From contig NZ_VUNS01000032.1 of assembly GCF_009695545.1 (NCBI RefSeq), forward strand, positions 1 to 57,774: a DNA stretch of 57,774 bases, read 5' to 3'. This DNA comes from Victivallis lenta. Lineage in GTDB: Bacteria; Verrucomicrobiota; Lentisphaeria; Victivallales; Victivallaceae. This document shows, piece by piece, positions 1 to 10,200 of this stretch (position 1 is the first letter of the stretch; every line of letters begins with the position of its first letter). The notes beneath the pieces are model-generated. The model did not search any database. It had not been told where the DNA came from and was given only the letters and a program-made list of their open reading frames with translations. The position numbers and the translations under genes are program-made.

Positions 1-292
1 CGAACATTTTCGGAGAGCGATGGGCATTGGCGTACGACAAGTTGGATTTGGTTGGAGCGGATTCCACTCCAAGATGATTCAACTTGCCTCCGCAGGTTTT
101 CAAACCTCCGCAAATCTCTCGCAGACTATTGGCCTGCGCCAACTGGCAGAAGATCATCGACACAAAATGTGCCCAACTGTCAAAGGACTGTTTTCGCTTG
201 TCTCCATTGTGTTTCATGACTATTTCTTCAAATTCTCGCTTCGGTATCAAATCCAACACTTGACGAAAAAGACTGACTGATGTATTTTTCAT
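1..292 (-). CDS. IS4-family transposase, N-terminal part cut by window edge
   Basis: An open frame runs from an ATG at 292 down to base 2 without a stop, giving 97 residues. The product starts MKNTSVSLFRQVLDLIPKRE and continues with HNGDKRKQSFDSWAHF and a CQLAQANSLREICGGL stretch. This is the DUF4372-type N-terminus (L-x-P-R-x-F, HxGDKxxR, S-W-x-x-F, SLREI) seen on many IS4-group transposases. The catalytic DDE region would lie left of the window, so intactness cannot be judged. The gene reads away from the AT-rich NTPase, so its upstream IS end should lie between 293 and about 358. Confidence 0.8.
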   Translation of the reverse strand, partial: MKNTSVSLFRQVLDLIPKREFEEIVMKHNGDKRKQSFDSWAHFVSMIFCQLAQANSLREICGGLKTCGGKLNHLGVESAPTKSNLSYANAHRSPKMF

Positions 293-319
293 TACGGAGC
301 CTCCTTGTGGTTTAGGCAA

Positions 320-338
320 CCGTAATATACTATTACGG
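320..338. repeat. Perfect 8-bp inverted repeat upstream of the IS4-type transposase
   Basis: CCGTAATA and TATTACGG face each other across the 3-base spacer TAC. The site is 28 bases upstream of the transposase ATG and about 20 bases beyond the stop codon of the NTPase gene. It could be part of the insertion-sequence end or an operator or terminator for the transposase. The true IS terminus is not determined because its other end is outside the window. Confidence 0.5.
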
Positions 339-358
339 ACAAGTTGGCTCCACTTTTT

Positions 359-3295
359 TCACCCCTTCAAAAGTTTGTTAGGACAGGTGTGTGAAAAAAT
401 ATTATGCCAGTTGCTTTTCATTAAGTTGTTTTTGATAATTGCATTTTTTACCTCATTTTCAGATATTAGATGCAAATCTGCCAGAGGAGTCTTTTGGCAT
501 GATAGGTATAAAATTCTTATCTCAAGAGATATATTAGAGTTATTCAGAATGGTCGTTATAATAGATTGATCATCACTTTGCTTACAATTCCCTAAAATGA
601 CATTATTAAAATATTCAGGCCAATTATTATCGATATAATCAAGTAATTCTGGCAACATTGATTTTTTGACATAGGAATAATTTGCTTCTTGAAAATCTAT
701 AGAGTTAAATTCTTTTCCCATTTTTACTTGCAATACAACTTTTAAGACTTGAGTATTCAATGCATATGCATTGGTTCTATAGATATAATCAAAAACACGC
801 AATGCACTTTGCGTTTCCGGTAAATCAAGGTTTTCAAATTGAATCTCTAATTTTTCAATCGCGTTTATGCAAGCATCTGGATTATTATGAACATCAATAA
901 AACTAAAAACATGATCCATTTGAGTAAAATATGTTTTTAACGAACCGGTTTTATTTAATGCTTGTAACTGGTCATGGCAACCATCAAATAAAATTGCAAG
1001 ATATTTATCTTTTCTTGAGAACGGCAGATCGGCTTGCGCTTCAATAATCTCCCAAAAATCTTGTCGGCTTCTGGTAATTATTCCAAAAAGCTTTTCAGGC
1101 CTGGAGTTAGGGTGATCAATATAGGCATCAATAAATTTCCTGCTTTCCATATCCAGCTTGGCTAACAATTGAATCATGGCATTACGCTTTTCAACCCATT
1201 TATCATTATCTGTAATTAATAATTTTGTTAGCAAATCAAAATTTAAAATGTATGATTTATCAAAGTACTGGATTTGCAATCGATCTATTATATTCTTTGT
1301 GTTTGCCAACTGGTAATTCCATGAAACTGGATTTTTACCAATAACAGACATCACAAATTCATTGTCTACAGAAGTGAGGCTTCCTTCATGAAAAAAAGAA
1401 ATATAAGTATGATAATTTTCATCAATATATCCATTCCCAAGGAGAAAACCAATCAGCGATTTCAGTTTGGAATTCTCTTGCTTCAGTGGAATAGCTTGAT
1501 TCGAAATCAATTCAGCTACCGTTATTGTTTTTAGCTTTGCCTTTTGTTTTTTGAGTTCAACAATCCTATTCTCTATTTCCTTTTTATTTTGCTCGTGAGT
1601 ACGTTCAATTATTTTTTCTCTTTCGGAATATTTTCCATTTTTATCCTCTATTTCAGAAAAAGCAATATTCTCATCTTGATTTCTATAGCGTGAATAAAGA
1701 TGGAGATATAGTGGCTTGGCTGAATATAACTGTTGCCACAAGCTATCTTCAGTACAATTCCAAAGAGGATATCGATTATCTAATGATATCTCAATGCATT
1801 GATCCGCATATTCATTTGCAATAAAAGATAAATAAAGTAATCGCAGTTCAGTTTTATTCTTTATCCATGTTTGTTCTGCTAAAGCAAGTTTATTATTTAG
1901 ATCAGTCAGCTCTTTACTCAAGCATGTATCTTTTTCCTTTATATATGCAGATTTTTCTGAAAGTATACTCGCAAGGATACCTGAATTGTTGTGTAATAAA
2001 ACAAAATCATCAGGGTAGAGATTTTTATAAACAATCATTCCAAAAAGTTTTTCAGGAATTAATTTTCCATCATTTAATACTTTATGGTAAAGAACATACT
2101 CATTACAAATCCCAACCAATAAACGCATTGAATCAATGAAAATCGAAACTTCCGATAAAAAATCCTTTGAAGGAATTGGAGATATTTCTTTATGCCGCAC
2201 AAAAAAATCAATTAACTTATCTCCTGAATTTGAAATATTTACAATAGGAACTACAGGGATCATATAATCAAAAAACTTCGTCCTACTTTCATCTTTAAAA
2301 ACATCATCACGCAATGCATAAATGAAAACGATACGATGTCCGATCTGTCTGGCATTGTTTAAAATCAAATTTATTTCACGCAGTTTTTGAAAGATCAGAA
2401 CACTATCAAACCGATCAAGATCTTCAAAAATAACAGTATCAAACGCACCCGATTCAAAATAATAAATGATTTCATCCATATGCCGATTTAAGATAGAGGA
2501 TGCATCCGCTTGGGATATTTCAAGCTCAACATTCGGAATATTTATTTTGAGCCAGCTCAATCTACTACAAAACCGAACAATCCAACTTATAAAAATAATA
2601 ATTAAAATGAAAGAAATTATTTGAATGGAAAGAACTGGCCAAAGTAAGTTATAGTTGGAGACATATGCACTATATAAATCTGAGTTGATGAAAGATAGCC
2701 CACCCATCAGCACAATACATCCAGCGAGTACATTAAACACAATAGTGCGTTTGGCAATATTCCATATCCGACGAAAGCGAGAATATGGAATTTCGTTTGG
2801 TGGCGTATGGTAAATTAACTGCTGAAGAATACTTAGTTCTAATTGTCTTTGCAAAATATTACTGTTATCTCGATTTTCATTCCCATCCATATCATGTTCA
2901 TTATCGACACAAAATGAAGCAAGCGAAATGTTAACAGTCTTACTTCTGTAGTAAGGGTTCCTCTTCAAAAAAGTTTTTATAATTGAACTTTTTCCAGAAC
3001 CGTATGCACCCGCGATTGCAATGTTTTTCACATTAGGATCGTATAATGCCGATAATAACATTTCTTCATATGGTTCGATTTTTTCATAATAATCCACTGG
3101 AGCCAAATTGTGATATGGTGTTTCATCAATGTTCTGTGAATTCTTCTTCCAGTAACATTTATGCATTAGCCATTGCTGTATTCTATTCTTATATGCTAAT
3201 CGAGAAAATAAATATATAGCAATACTTGCCCCAGTGAAAGTACAGAAAACCAAGAAAGAATTTTCCGTTAAATATTGAATCATATTTCTATACAT
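359..3295 (-). CDS. YobI-like membrane-anchored P-loop NTPase
   Basis: 978 residues. Walker A is GAYGSGKSS at about residues 96-104, preceded by the family-typical region YEKIEPYEEMLLSAL. Walker B is VIFEDLDRFD at about 288-297. Hydrophobic segments lie at about 13-32, 184-204 and 217-241, so the ATPase domain is split by a membrane hairpin as in YobI and KAP-type NTPases. The long C-terminal half is helical, with a charged coiled-coil stretch near 570-620. AAGGA lies 9 bases before the ATG. The gene is strikingly AT-rich compared with the operon at 4527-13914 and sits next to a transposase, suggesting recent acquisition. Members of this broad NTPase class occur in defence islands, but no partner gene is seen here, so a defence role is only a possibility. 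The biochemical function is unknown. Confidence 0.75.
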   Translation of the reverse strand: MYRNMIQYLTENSFLVFCTFTGASIAIYLFSRLAYKNRIQQWLMHKCYWKKNSQNIDETPYHNLAPVDYYEKIEPYEEMLLSALYDPNVKNIAIAGAYGSGKSSIIKTFLKRNPYYRSKTVNISLASFCVDNEHDMDGNENRDNSNILQRQLELSILQQLIYHTPPNEIPYSRFRRIWNIAKRTIVFNVLAGCIVLMGGLSFINSDLYSAYVSNYNLLWPVLSIQIISFILIIIFISWIVRFCSRLSWLKINIPNVELEISQADASSILNRHMDEIIYYFESGAFDTVIFEDLDRFDSVLIFQKLREINLILNNARQIGHRIVFIYALRDDVFKDESRTKFFDYMIPVVPIVNISNSGDKLIDFFVRHKEISPIPSKDFLSEVSIFIDSMRLLVGICNEYVLYHKVLNDGKLIPEKLFGMIVYKNLYPDDFVLLHNNSGILASILSEKSAYIKEKDTCLSKELTDLNNKLALAEQTWIKNKTELRLLYLSFIANEYADQCIEISLDNRYPLWNCTEDSLWQQLYSAKPLYLHLYSRYRNQDENIAFSEIEDKNGKYSEREKIIERTHEQNKKEIENRIVELKKQKAKLKTITVAELISNQAIPLKQENSKLKSLIGFLLGNGYIDENYHTYISFFHEGSLTSVDNEFVMSVIGKNPVSWNYQLANTKNIIDRLQIQYFDKSYILNFDLLTKLLITDNDKWVEKRNAMIQLLAKLDMESRKFIDAYIDHPNSRPEKLFGIITRSRQDFWEIIEAQADLPFSRKDKYLAILFDGCHDQLQALNKTGSLKTYFTQMDHVFSFIDVHNNPDACINAIEKLEIQFENLDLPETQSALRVFDYIYRTNAYALNTQVLKVVLQVKMGKEFNSIDFQEANYSYVKKSMLPELLDYIDNNWPEYFNNVILGNCKQSDDQSIITTILNNSNISLEIRILYLSCQKTPLADLHLISENEVKNAIIKNNLMKSNWHNIFSHTCPNKLLKG

Positions 3296-3316
3296 CTGTT
3301 TTATTCCTTGGAATAT

Positions 3317-3541
3317 TTATCCATGCTGCTTGGTAAAGCTATATACTTGGGCAAATATTACTTTCTGTGGAAGCAGGTACCGTTTTGCGGTTAGTAAATT
3401 GATTGGCAGTCCGATACAATATAATATCAGATTTGTCAATGACTGTAAAATAGCATTATAGAACGATGATTTCAACCCAAATGAGATTTTCAGAAAACTA
3501 ATACTGGATTGATTTTCAGAAAGATCAGAATTGCACCGCAC
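3317..3541 (-). CDS. Possible small hydrophobic protein upstream of the NTPase
   Basis: 74 codons ending 21 bases before the NTPase start and on the same strand. The middle (about residues 28-52, SSFYNAILQSLTNLILYCIG and onward) is hydrophobic enough for one membrane segment. No convincing ribosome-binding site precedes the ATG, and the AT-rich composition makes chance frames likely. I do not recognise it. If real, it would be co-transcribed with the NTPase. Confidence 0.25.
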   Translation of the reverse strand: MRCNSDLSENQSSISFLKISFGLKSSFYNAILQSLTNLILYCIGLPINLLTAKRYLLPQKVIFAQVYSFTKQHG

Positions 3542-3692
3542 GTAATTTTAAAGAAAATTATTTTAAAATCAATTTTTGGGCCATCCGAGAAAATGTGAGT
3601 TTATATTTGAAGGAAAGCACATCTAGCTACCTGAGCTATTTTATCTTTTAAATTAAGGCTTTGCAAATTTTCGGACAGTTCTGCACACGATT

Positions 3693-4526
3693 TTGTGCTC
3701 GGTTGCGAAGAAGTACTTCGACATAGCCTCCTGTGTCAATTCATCAGAAATCATGATGGTTCAGAGAGGGAATCTCTGTTCAACTGCGTGGGAAAGAAGT
3801 ATCGCTACCGTTTCCGTTTCTAAGAACACCGTTGTACTTTCACGGAAGAAACCATCGAAGCGGATATCGTCGGAACATATCGTCAGGCTGAAATTGCGCT
3901 TCAGGAATGATTTTCTGGCATTTATGAAAGCGACTTATCCGGAGATCACCGCCATGACGGCGGTTCGGAAATGCCATTGCAAAAGTTATGTTGCTTACCT
4001 GATCAGTCAAAGATGTCACATTTCAGGCCCAGCGTAACGATGGAATCATCCGCGCCGGTTACAGGCAAGAATACAAACTGGTCGGCAAGACCATTCATGC
4101 GATCTTCCGGGATGACGAACTTTCGGAGTTCTGCCGTCCGCTGTTTCTGGTTGCCGCCGTGACCGATTTAACTGAAGGTGACATCTGTACTTTGAAATGG
4201 GATGAGATTTCATGGGCAACCCGGATGATCTTCCGCAAGCGCCGCAAAACCGGCGTCGATATGGCGATTCCGATTCTGTCGGCTTTGGAGAATTATCTGA
4301 AAACTCTTCCGCGATACGGAGAATATGTATTTCCGGTACATGCCGAAATGTATCTGCACGATGCTTCGCTGGTTTCGTACCGAATCAAGCGTTTTCTGGA
4401 AGGGCTCGGAATCAAAACGACGAAAAAGCCGGAAGGCCGCCGGGCGATCAGCGTCAAGGATCTGCATTCATCACTGCTTTATAATCTATTGGTATATCAT
4501 ACAGGATTGCTTGTGATGATGGCAGG
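3693..4526 (+). pseudogene. Remnant of a tyrosine recombinase (integrase), several frameshifts and lost C-terminus
   Basis: Pieces of one integrase are spread over the three plus frames. An N-terminal piece reads KKYRYRFRF then TFTEETIEADIVGTYRQAEI. A middle piece reads DFLAFMKATYPEITAM. A catalytic-domain piece at 4159-4480 reads DLTEGDICTLKWDEI, RKRRKTG and YVFPVHAEMYL, then VSYRIKRFLEGLGI. The last matches the better-preserved recombinase at 29790-30857 (YVFPEHAEMYL, VSYRVIKFLKGLGI, SVKDHHS). After SVKDLHS at about 4470 the HxxR, GHK and Tyr motifs are missing. The metallophosphoesterase gene ends at 4527, where a junction probably occurred. It is best read as the scar of an older integration. 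Confidence 0.75.
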
Positions 4527-5411
4527 TCAACTGATTTCAATGATCGTGCCGCAGCCATAATACCCTCCGCCCGCCACAAACTGGGGAAGATTCGCAGCAA
4601 GTTCATCCATCTGGTTGCGATGAGCGTGGACGTGTCCCGCCAGTACCGCTTTCAGCAAAGGTTCGCTTTTCAACCGCCGGACAAATTTCAGTGTCACGGC
4701 ATCCGTCGGAGCGTATCTGCAACCGGCACTCGGAAGATTCTCCGGGATGGCGCACAAGCTGAAATCCCTGACGTTTTCCTCATCCCGAAGCATCGCAAGC
4801 ACTCCGGGCGTATAGATCGGAATGTGAATCAGCAGAATCATCGGCAGCCCCCTGGCGGCTTCCGCATTAAAGAAGTCGAATGATTCCTCCGGGAAAAATC
4901 CCGAGCTGTTGTCAATGGCGATAAAGTTGACTCCGCCGATGATTCTGGAAGCAAAATCGAGTCTGTCGGCAAAAATTTTCGGAACTTCCCTGCGTGCTTC
5001 CTCCTGCTCCTCCGGGCTCTCCGGATGCTGGCCGGAATAATTGGTGTATTCGTGATTTCCCGCACACAGGAAACAGTTCACTCCGGCCAGCTCCAGAAGC
5101 CGTTCCGCCGCCTCAAGATTGGCGGGAGAATAGAAATCAATCAGATCCCCGGTATGGAGCAGCAGGAGACCGTTTCGTTTCGCGTAAAGGAGCGCATCCA
5201 GAAAATAAGTGACGTTGCGCCCGACATTGGCGTAAACGTATTCTCCCCAGCGCCGAAGCGCCACATCGTATTTGGCCCGGCAGTCCCGGCCGTCGGAAAA
5301 GAGCAGATGGGTATCCGAAATATGGAGACAGCGCAATCTCTCCTTCAAGCCGACCTGAAGTGTGACGGTGGAATACTCCGGCGAGGCGGCAATTGGAATA
5401 TATGACATCAT
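4527..5411 (-). CDS. Calcineurin-like metallophosphoesterase
   Basis: 294 residues with the full metallophosphatase signature: HISDTHL at about 30-36, HTGDLIDF at about 100, AGNHEY at about 137, HIPIY at about 197 and LAGHVHAH near 258. These supply the Asp, His and Asn ligands of a two-metal centre. No signal peptide is evident. GAAAGGGG precedes the tandem ATG, and the GH36-like gene ends only 9 bases upstream, so it is the last gene of the carbohydrate operon. The substrate is unknown; a sugar-phosphate or cyclic phosphodiester would fit the context, but this is inference. Its 3' end abuts the integrase relic. Confidence 0.88.
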   Translation of the reverse strand: MMSYIPIAASPEYSTVTLQVGLKERLRCLHISDTHLLFSDGRDCRAKYDVALRRWGEYVYANVGRNVTYFLDALLYAKRNGLLLLHTGDLIDFYSPANLEAAERLLELAGVNCFLCAGNHEYTNYSGQHPESPEEQEEARREVPKIFADRLDFASRIIGGVNFIAIDNSSGFFPEESFDFFNAEAARGLPMILLIHIPIYTPGVLAMLRDEENVRDFSLCAIPENLPSAGCRYAPTDAVTLKFVRRLKSEPLLKAVLAGHVHAHRNQMDELAANLPQFVAGGGYYGCGTIIEIS

Positions 5412-5420
5412 TTTCCCCTT

Positions 5421-7217
5421 TCAGCGTTCAGAAATGAAATGCCGGTCGGCGCCGTCCGGCGTGAGCAATGCGTAACCGGTCGAAGGGACGGCGATTTCCC
5501 GTATTCCCGGTGAAAACGTTTCTTCCCGGAGGAGGGACCCGAATATGTCGAAAATCTTCACCGCCACACTGGATTGCACCCGCAGAAAAACACCGTCCCG
5601 CCAGCTTGCATTGACGACGACCACGCACCCGAGGCCGCGCGGCGGCTCGATCACCTGCCCGTCCGCATAAACGGCGATCAGCATTTCATCGCCGAGCGTG
5701 CTCGACACCACAGGATAGCAATGCTCCGGATGCGAAGCGCTTAAACGGCCTTTCAGCAGAAGTTCACGGTATTCCCCCGTAAATTTCAGATAACCGGCCA
5801 GCGCCCGCCGGACTTCCTCCGGCGCGTCGGCGAGCCGGACGGAAATCTGCGGCACGGAGAAAAGCGTATTCAGGAGCTGGCGCAGAATGACCGGAACTTT
5901 TTCCGCGGGATGCCAGGTCATCATATCGGCATGAACCGCCGTCGGAACAGCAGTCAACCGCAGATCGACGGTGCGCATGCGGTTCTGGAATTCATCTCCG
6001 GGGCAGTCCTGCGCCCGAAGAATATTGCAGTGCTGCCGGATGGACGGCCCGCTGTAAAACTGCCGGAACTCGATCAGCACGTCCTTCCGGAGGCTGCACA
6101 ATTCCGAATGGATCTCATCAAGCAACCGGTCAAGCGCCATTTCCAGAGAACGGAAATCCCGTCCGGCGGCATCTTCTTCCCCCATCGGATCTTTCCTGCC
6201 CAGCAGGTGGACCTGATCGATGAAATCCAGTTTCAGGCCCGCCAGCCCGTAATCCGACACCAGCCTCCGGCAGACTCCGACGAGGTGCCGCCGGACTTCC
6301 GGGAAACGCGGATCGAGAATGGCAAACGAATCGTTTTCGAGCAGGTATTTTCCCCGGAATTTCTCGTAAACGGCGGCGCATTTTTTCCCGACGAACGGAA
6401 GCCCGACCCAGAGAAGGCATTCGACGCCATACTCCCCGCAGCGTTCTGAAAAGGCCGCAAGATCGGGAAATTTTGTCTGATCCGGCAGCCATTCCCCCGT
6501 AGAGGACATGTCATCGCCGCCGCCGTTCCCGGCGCATTGCCAGCCGTCGTCGATGATGATGTTTTTCAAACCGGCGGCCGCCGCTTCCGGAAGTTCCTTT
6601 TCCAGTTCGGCCTGAGAAACCTCCTTCTGAAACTGATACCAGGTGGAGTAGACCGGAAGGAAGGCCGATTCCGGGACCGGTGCCGGAGCATACTGCCGGG
6701 TCTGCCACTCTGCCAGATCGGCGAGCACACAATCGTATGCCAGTTTCCGGCGGTCGATTTTCACTTCAAAGGAAAATTCGACAGCCGGGTCGGAAGCGGT
6801 CGTATTGAAGAAAAGTTCACACTCGATATATTCTCCCGACACTCCGCAGGTCGCCAGCACCGTCCGGCAGCATTCGGAACATGCGAACGCCAGGCGGTTC
6901 CGACCGGCTTCGTTCGCAAATACGTAAAGCAGCTGATTGTGGGTGACGGCATACGGAAATTTTCCGCCGTTCCACCAGCCGGGGAAAAAATGGTGGCAGT
7001 CGGTCATATTTCTGCGGGGCATCCACTTGATCTGCATGTCCCGCCACGGGACCCGGAACTCCAGACGGCAGGCGGGAAGCCTGCCGGGCTGAACGTTGCG
7101 GAAGTGGAATCCGGCAATACAGATTTCCTCCGCTTCCCGGCGGCATGTGTAATCGCACGTCCATCCGTCCGCCAGGCCGGTGAGCCGGAAATCAAACCAC
7201 GGTGTCTGAAAGTCCAT
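5421..7217 (-). CDS. GH36-like alpha-galactosidase-type glycoside hydrolase
   Basis: 598 residues from the chosen ATG at 7217, which has GGAGAA about 9 bases upstream and lies 4 bases after the preceding stop. An upstream in-frame ATG at 7319 would overlap that gene by about 100 bases. The TIM barrel shows IIIDDGWQ, then LLWVGLP, then GLKLDFID with the probable Asp nucleophile, and RAQDCPGDEFQNRMR with a probable Asp acid/base, which is the GH36 (melibiase) pattern. The N-terminal third is the usual beta-sandwich. There is no signal peptide, so it is probably cytoplasmic. It would release alpha-galactosyl or a related residue; the exact sugar is not readable. Confidence 0.8.
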   Translation of the reverse strand: MDFQTPWFDFRLTGLADGWTCDYTCRREAEEICIAGFHFRNVQPGRLPACRLEFRVPWRDMQIKWMPRRNMTDCHHFFPGWWNGGKFPYAVTHNQLLYVFANEAGRNRLAFACSECCRTVLATCGVSGEYIECELFFNTTASDPAVEFSFEVKIDRRKLAYDCVLADLAEWQTRQYAPAPVPESAFLPVYSTWYQFQKEVSQAELEKELPEAAAAGLKNIIIDDGWQCAGNGGGDDMSSTGEWLPDQTKFPDLAAFSERCGEYGVECLLWVGLPFVGKKCAAVYEKFRGKYLLENDSFAILDPRFPEVRRHLVGVCRRLVSDYGLAGLKLDFIDQVHLLGRKDPMGEEDAAGRDFRSLEMALDRLLDEIHSELCSLRKDVLIEFRQFYSGPSIRQHCNILRAQDCPGDEFQNRMRTVDLRLTAVPTAVHADMMTWHPAEKVPVILRQLLNTLFSVPQISVRLADAPEEVRRALAGYLKFTGEYRELLLKGRLSASHPEHCYPVVSSTLGDEMLIAVYADGQVIEPPRGLGCVVVVNASWRDGVFLRVQSSVAVKIFDIFGSLLREETFSPGIREIAVPSTGYALLTPDGADRHFISER

Positions 7218-7221
7218 AAGA

Positions 7222-10200
7222 TCATTTCTCCAATGTGACGGCAAGAATGAGCGGAACACCTCCACCCGCGGAAATCGCCTCAATGGATTCCAGCCGGGCG
7301 GTTCCCTGCTGATCGACACCCTGCGCCGTCATGCCTCTGGCCCGGACATTGTTCTCCCAGGCGAAAACATATCCGCCGACTCCTTCGCCCCATTGTCCCG
7401 GAGCCGCAGCTTTAAACAGTCCGCTTGCCAGTGCCGCCGGAAGATATTCCAGAGAATCGCTTCCCGGCTTGGCTTTCCATTCGCCGATTTGCGCACGGTT
7501 GAAAACCTCAATATCCCGCGTCTGCCCATCCGTGAAATGCAGACGGTAGGTCAGCACCCGACCGTTCCGGCTGTAACAGCTTCCGTGCAGGAAGAAGATG
7601 CGGCGGAACGAACCGTCTCCGGGAACCGGAATCCGAACCGACTGCGGCTTCTGCGGTCTCTCATGACCGCGCAGCATGACAAGCCCTTTGGCATTGAACG
7701 TGAAAGGAACTCCGCAGATTTGAACCGGCTTTCCAGCCGCCGGGAATTTCCAGCGGTCCTGCCGCGCATCCGGCAGAGAGTCGTTCAGCGGCTGGTTGAC
7801 CACTTTCGTCAGGTCGACCTGTACGCACCTGCCGACTTTGAACTGCCGTCCCGGTGTTTGAACGGCGGGCTTTCCGGCGGGAGCCGGTGCGGGAGACAGC
7901 GAAACGGTCGGCTGAATCGTTCCGCTGAAAGGAGACGGTTCCGGCAGTTCCGGCAGTTCGATGCGGACGACCGCCGCGCCTTTTGGAATCGGAATAGAAT
8001 AGTCGCATCCCCATGCGCCGGCGGTAAACTTCGCCGGAGTCTGATTGACCGAAACGGCATCCGGCTTCACCTGAGAAACGATCACCAGCGTGTCATCGGT
8101 TTCCGCTCCGAGCTCAATTCGTGCCGTGCGCGTTCCCCGGTCGTAGGAGCCCTGATAGAGCCGCATTCTGCCGAAATCCCCGATCCAGACCGGATCATTC
8201 TGCGCGATGATGTGCGGGAGTGAGTTTACCCGCAGCGGCCAATCCCAGAAGTGACTGCCGCCGTGATATTTTTTCCATGCTTCGGCAGGAACGGAAGACG
8301 GGCCTTCATCGGCGAGATAATCCACGGCGAAGGTACGGTACATCTCCCGCACCTCCTCTTTCGGAGCGCGCAGAAACGCCATGAGCTTCAAAGAGTTGTG
8401 CGCGTTGCAGATGCGTGCTCCGTAGGCGGGCGACACCAGGTAATCCGGCTGGAAGAAGCCGGGCACGCGCCGCTTCTGCTCGTTCAGGATCGCCAGCGTG
8501 CTTTCCGGCAGGAAACGCGTCAGCATGCCGAAGAACGGGTGGTCATAGCTGACGCATCCGGCCAGCTGCCAGGGCGCATTCCACGCATTGGGATTTTCCG
8601 GTTCCCAGTCCAGCGTGAAAATTCCCCGGTTGTCCACTCCGAAATGCCAGCCGCCGTCGCCGTCCGGCCACTCTTTCCCGCCGGTGTTGTGCAGATGCCG
8701 TGCAACAACCGGAATATTGGGATTGAGAAGCGCGGTTGTCGAAGCGGTCTGCTTGGCGGCAAAATAGAGCGCGTTGTCCTCCAGTTCCTCATCTTTCATC
8801 GCCTGCGCCAGACGGTACATGATGGAGTAGCACCGGAATCCGTCCCCGTACATATCGCTGGAGAGGATGATGCCCGTATTCGTACAGTTCATGCCGGGGG
8901 CGCGCCAGGTCTGGCAGAACGGAACGGCGGAGTAATACTCCCGCAGCCGGTTCCAGTGCCGTTCCACCAGGTCCCACCGGCCGAACCACTTGCCCTGCGC
9001 CAGCGGAAACTGCAGCAACTGCATGTTGAATGCCGTCATGTCTCCTTTCATGGGGGAACCGTGACGGAAACCGCGCCAGCCGGCGAGCCATGCGCTTTTC
9101 CCGGTCGCCGGTTCGATATGAAATGTCGGGATCAGCCAGCTTGCGTCGCCGCGGGCCCGGCCGTAGAAGGCTTCTCCTCCCGCAATGCGGTCGAGCTGTC
9201 CCGGAGTCTGAAAGACATTCAGCGTTTTCCGGCTGCGTTCATCCATCAGCAGCCAGCCGTGCATCAGGCCGAGCGCCTGGTCGGAGAGATGGTTTTCCCG
9301 CCACTCGTCGGAGATGGAGCGTTCGCTGATGACGCGGTTGTACTCGGCGATCAGCTCCTCCTCGCCGTCGGGCCGCAGCGGGATGCGATCCAGCAGATCG
9401 GGAGCTTCCAGCCGGTAACTCAGCAGTTTCCCCTTTCGGAAACGGAAAGGTCCGAATTTGGTCATCAGCGGGCTTTTCTCCAGCGGGTCACATCCGGCAA
9501 TCGAACTCTTTCCCGATAAAGCCTGGCTGAAAAGCGGGGGAAAAGGGACATATTCACTTGCCTGCGGAGCCAGTTTCACTGCCGAAATCACACGGTTCCA
9601 GACCGTGATCCGCCCTTCGCGGTCATTGGCATGAAATTCCTCCATTTCAAGCGGAAAATAAGTCAGCAGGGGAACAACTGCGGCAATCTGTCCGGCCACC
9701 TCTCCCGGAACGGCCTGCCAGCTGCCCCATGCGGGGTCCTGCGGAGCCGCGCCGTACAGAGTTGCCGCGGCGAACTTGCCGACGCCGCCTTTCCGCCCGA
9801 TGCGCAGACTTCCATCTGTGACGCGCAGTGAGTGCGGCCGTTTTTCAAATACCAGCAGAACCGGCATCTTGGCTGCCGGATTCTCCCAGCAGAGGACGAG
9901 CCAGTTCGCGCTGAGCCGGGACGGGTCAAAGTGTTCCACAGGAAAAATTCCGATCTTTCCGTCACACTCCGCGATGATCCCGGCCGGAGCGCAAGGATAT
10001 TGAAGCGTGTTGTCGGAGACGGCGACGGTTTCGGAAGGGAAATCATAGAGGACTCCGGGCGCCAGCGCGCTCCAGTATGCGGTAACATCATGTTTCCGGC
10101 TGCCGTCAAGAGCTTTGAACTGAAATTTCCGGACGGAGTGAGTCCATGAGCCGCTCTCCACGCTGCTTTCGGCGGAAGTCATGCCCGGAATGTCGAACGA

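Noticed and set aside
3619-3645. tRNA D-arm-like sequence on the minus strand (TAGCTCAGGTAGCTAGA)
   Set aside because: No acceptor, anticodon or T-arm can be folded around it; the neighbouring bases are AT-rich and unpaired.
8251-9519. 422-codon plus frame opposite the 1440-residue protein
   Set aside because: Shadow frame; the minus-strand product has a signal peptide and operon context.
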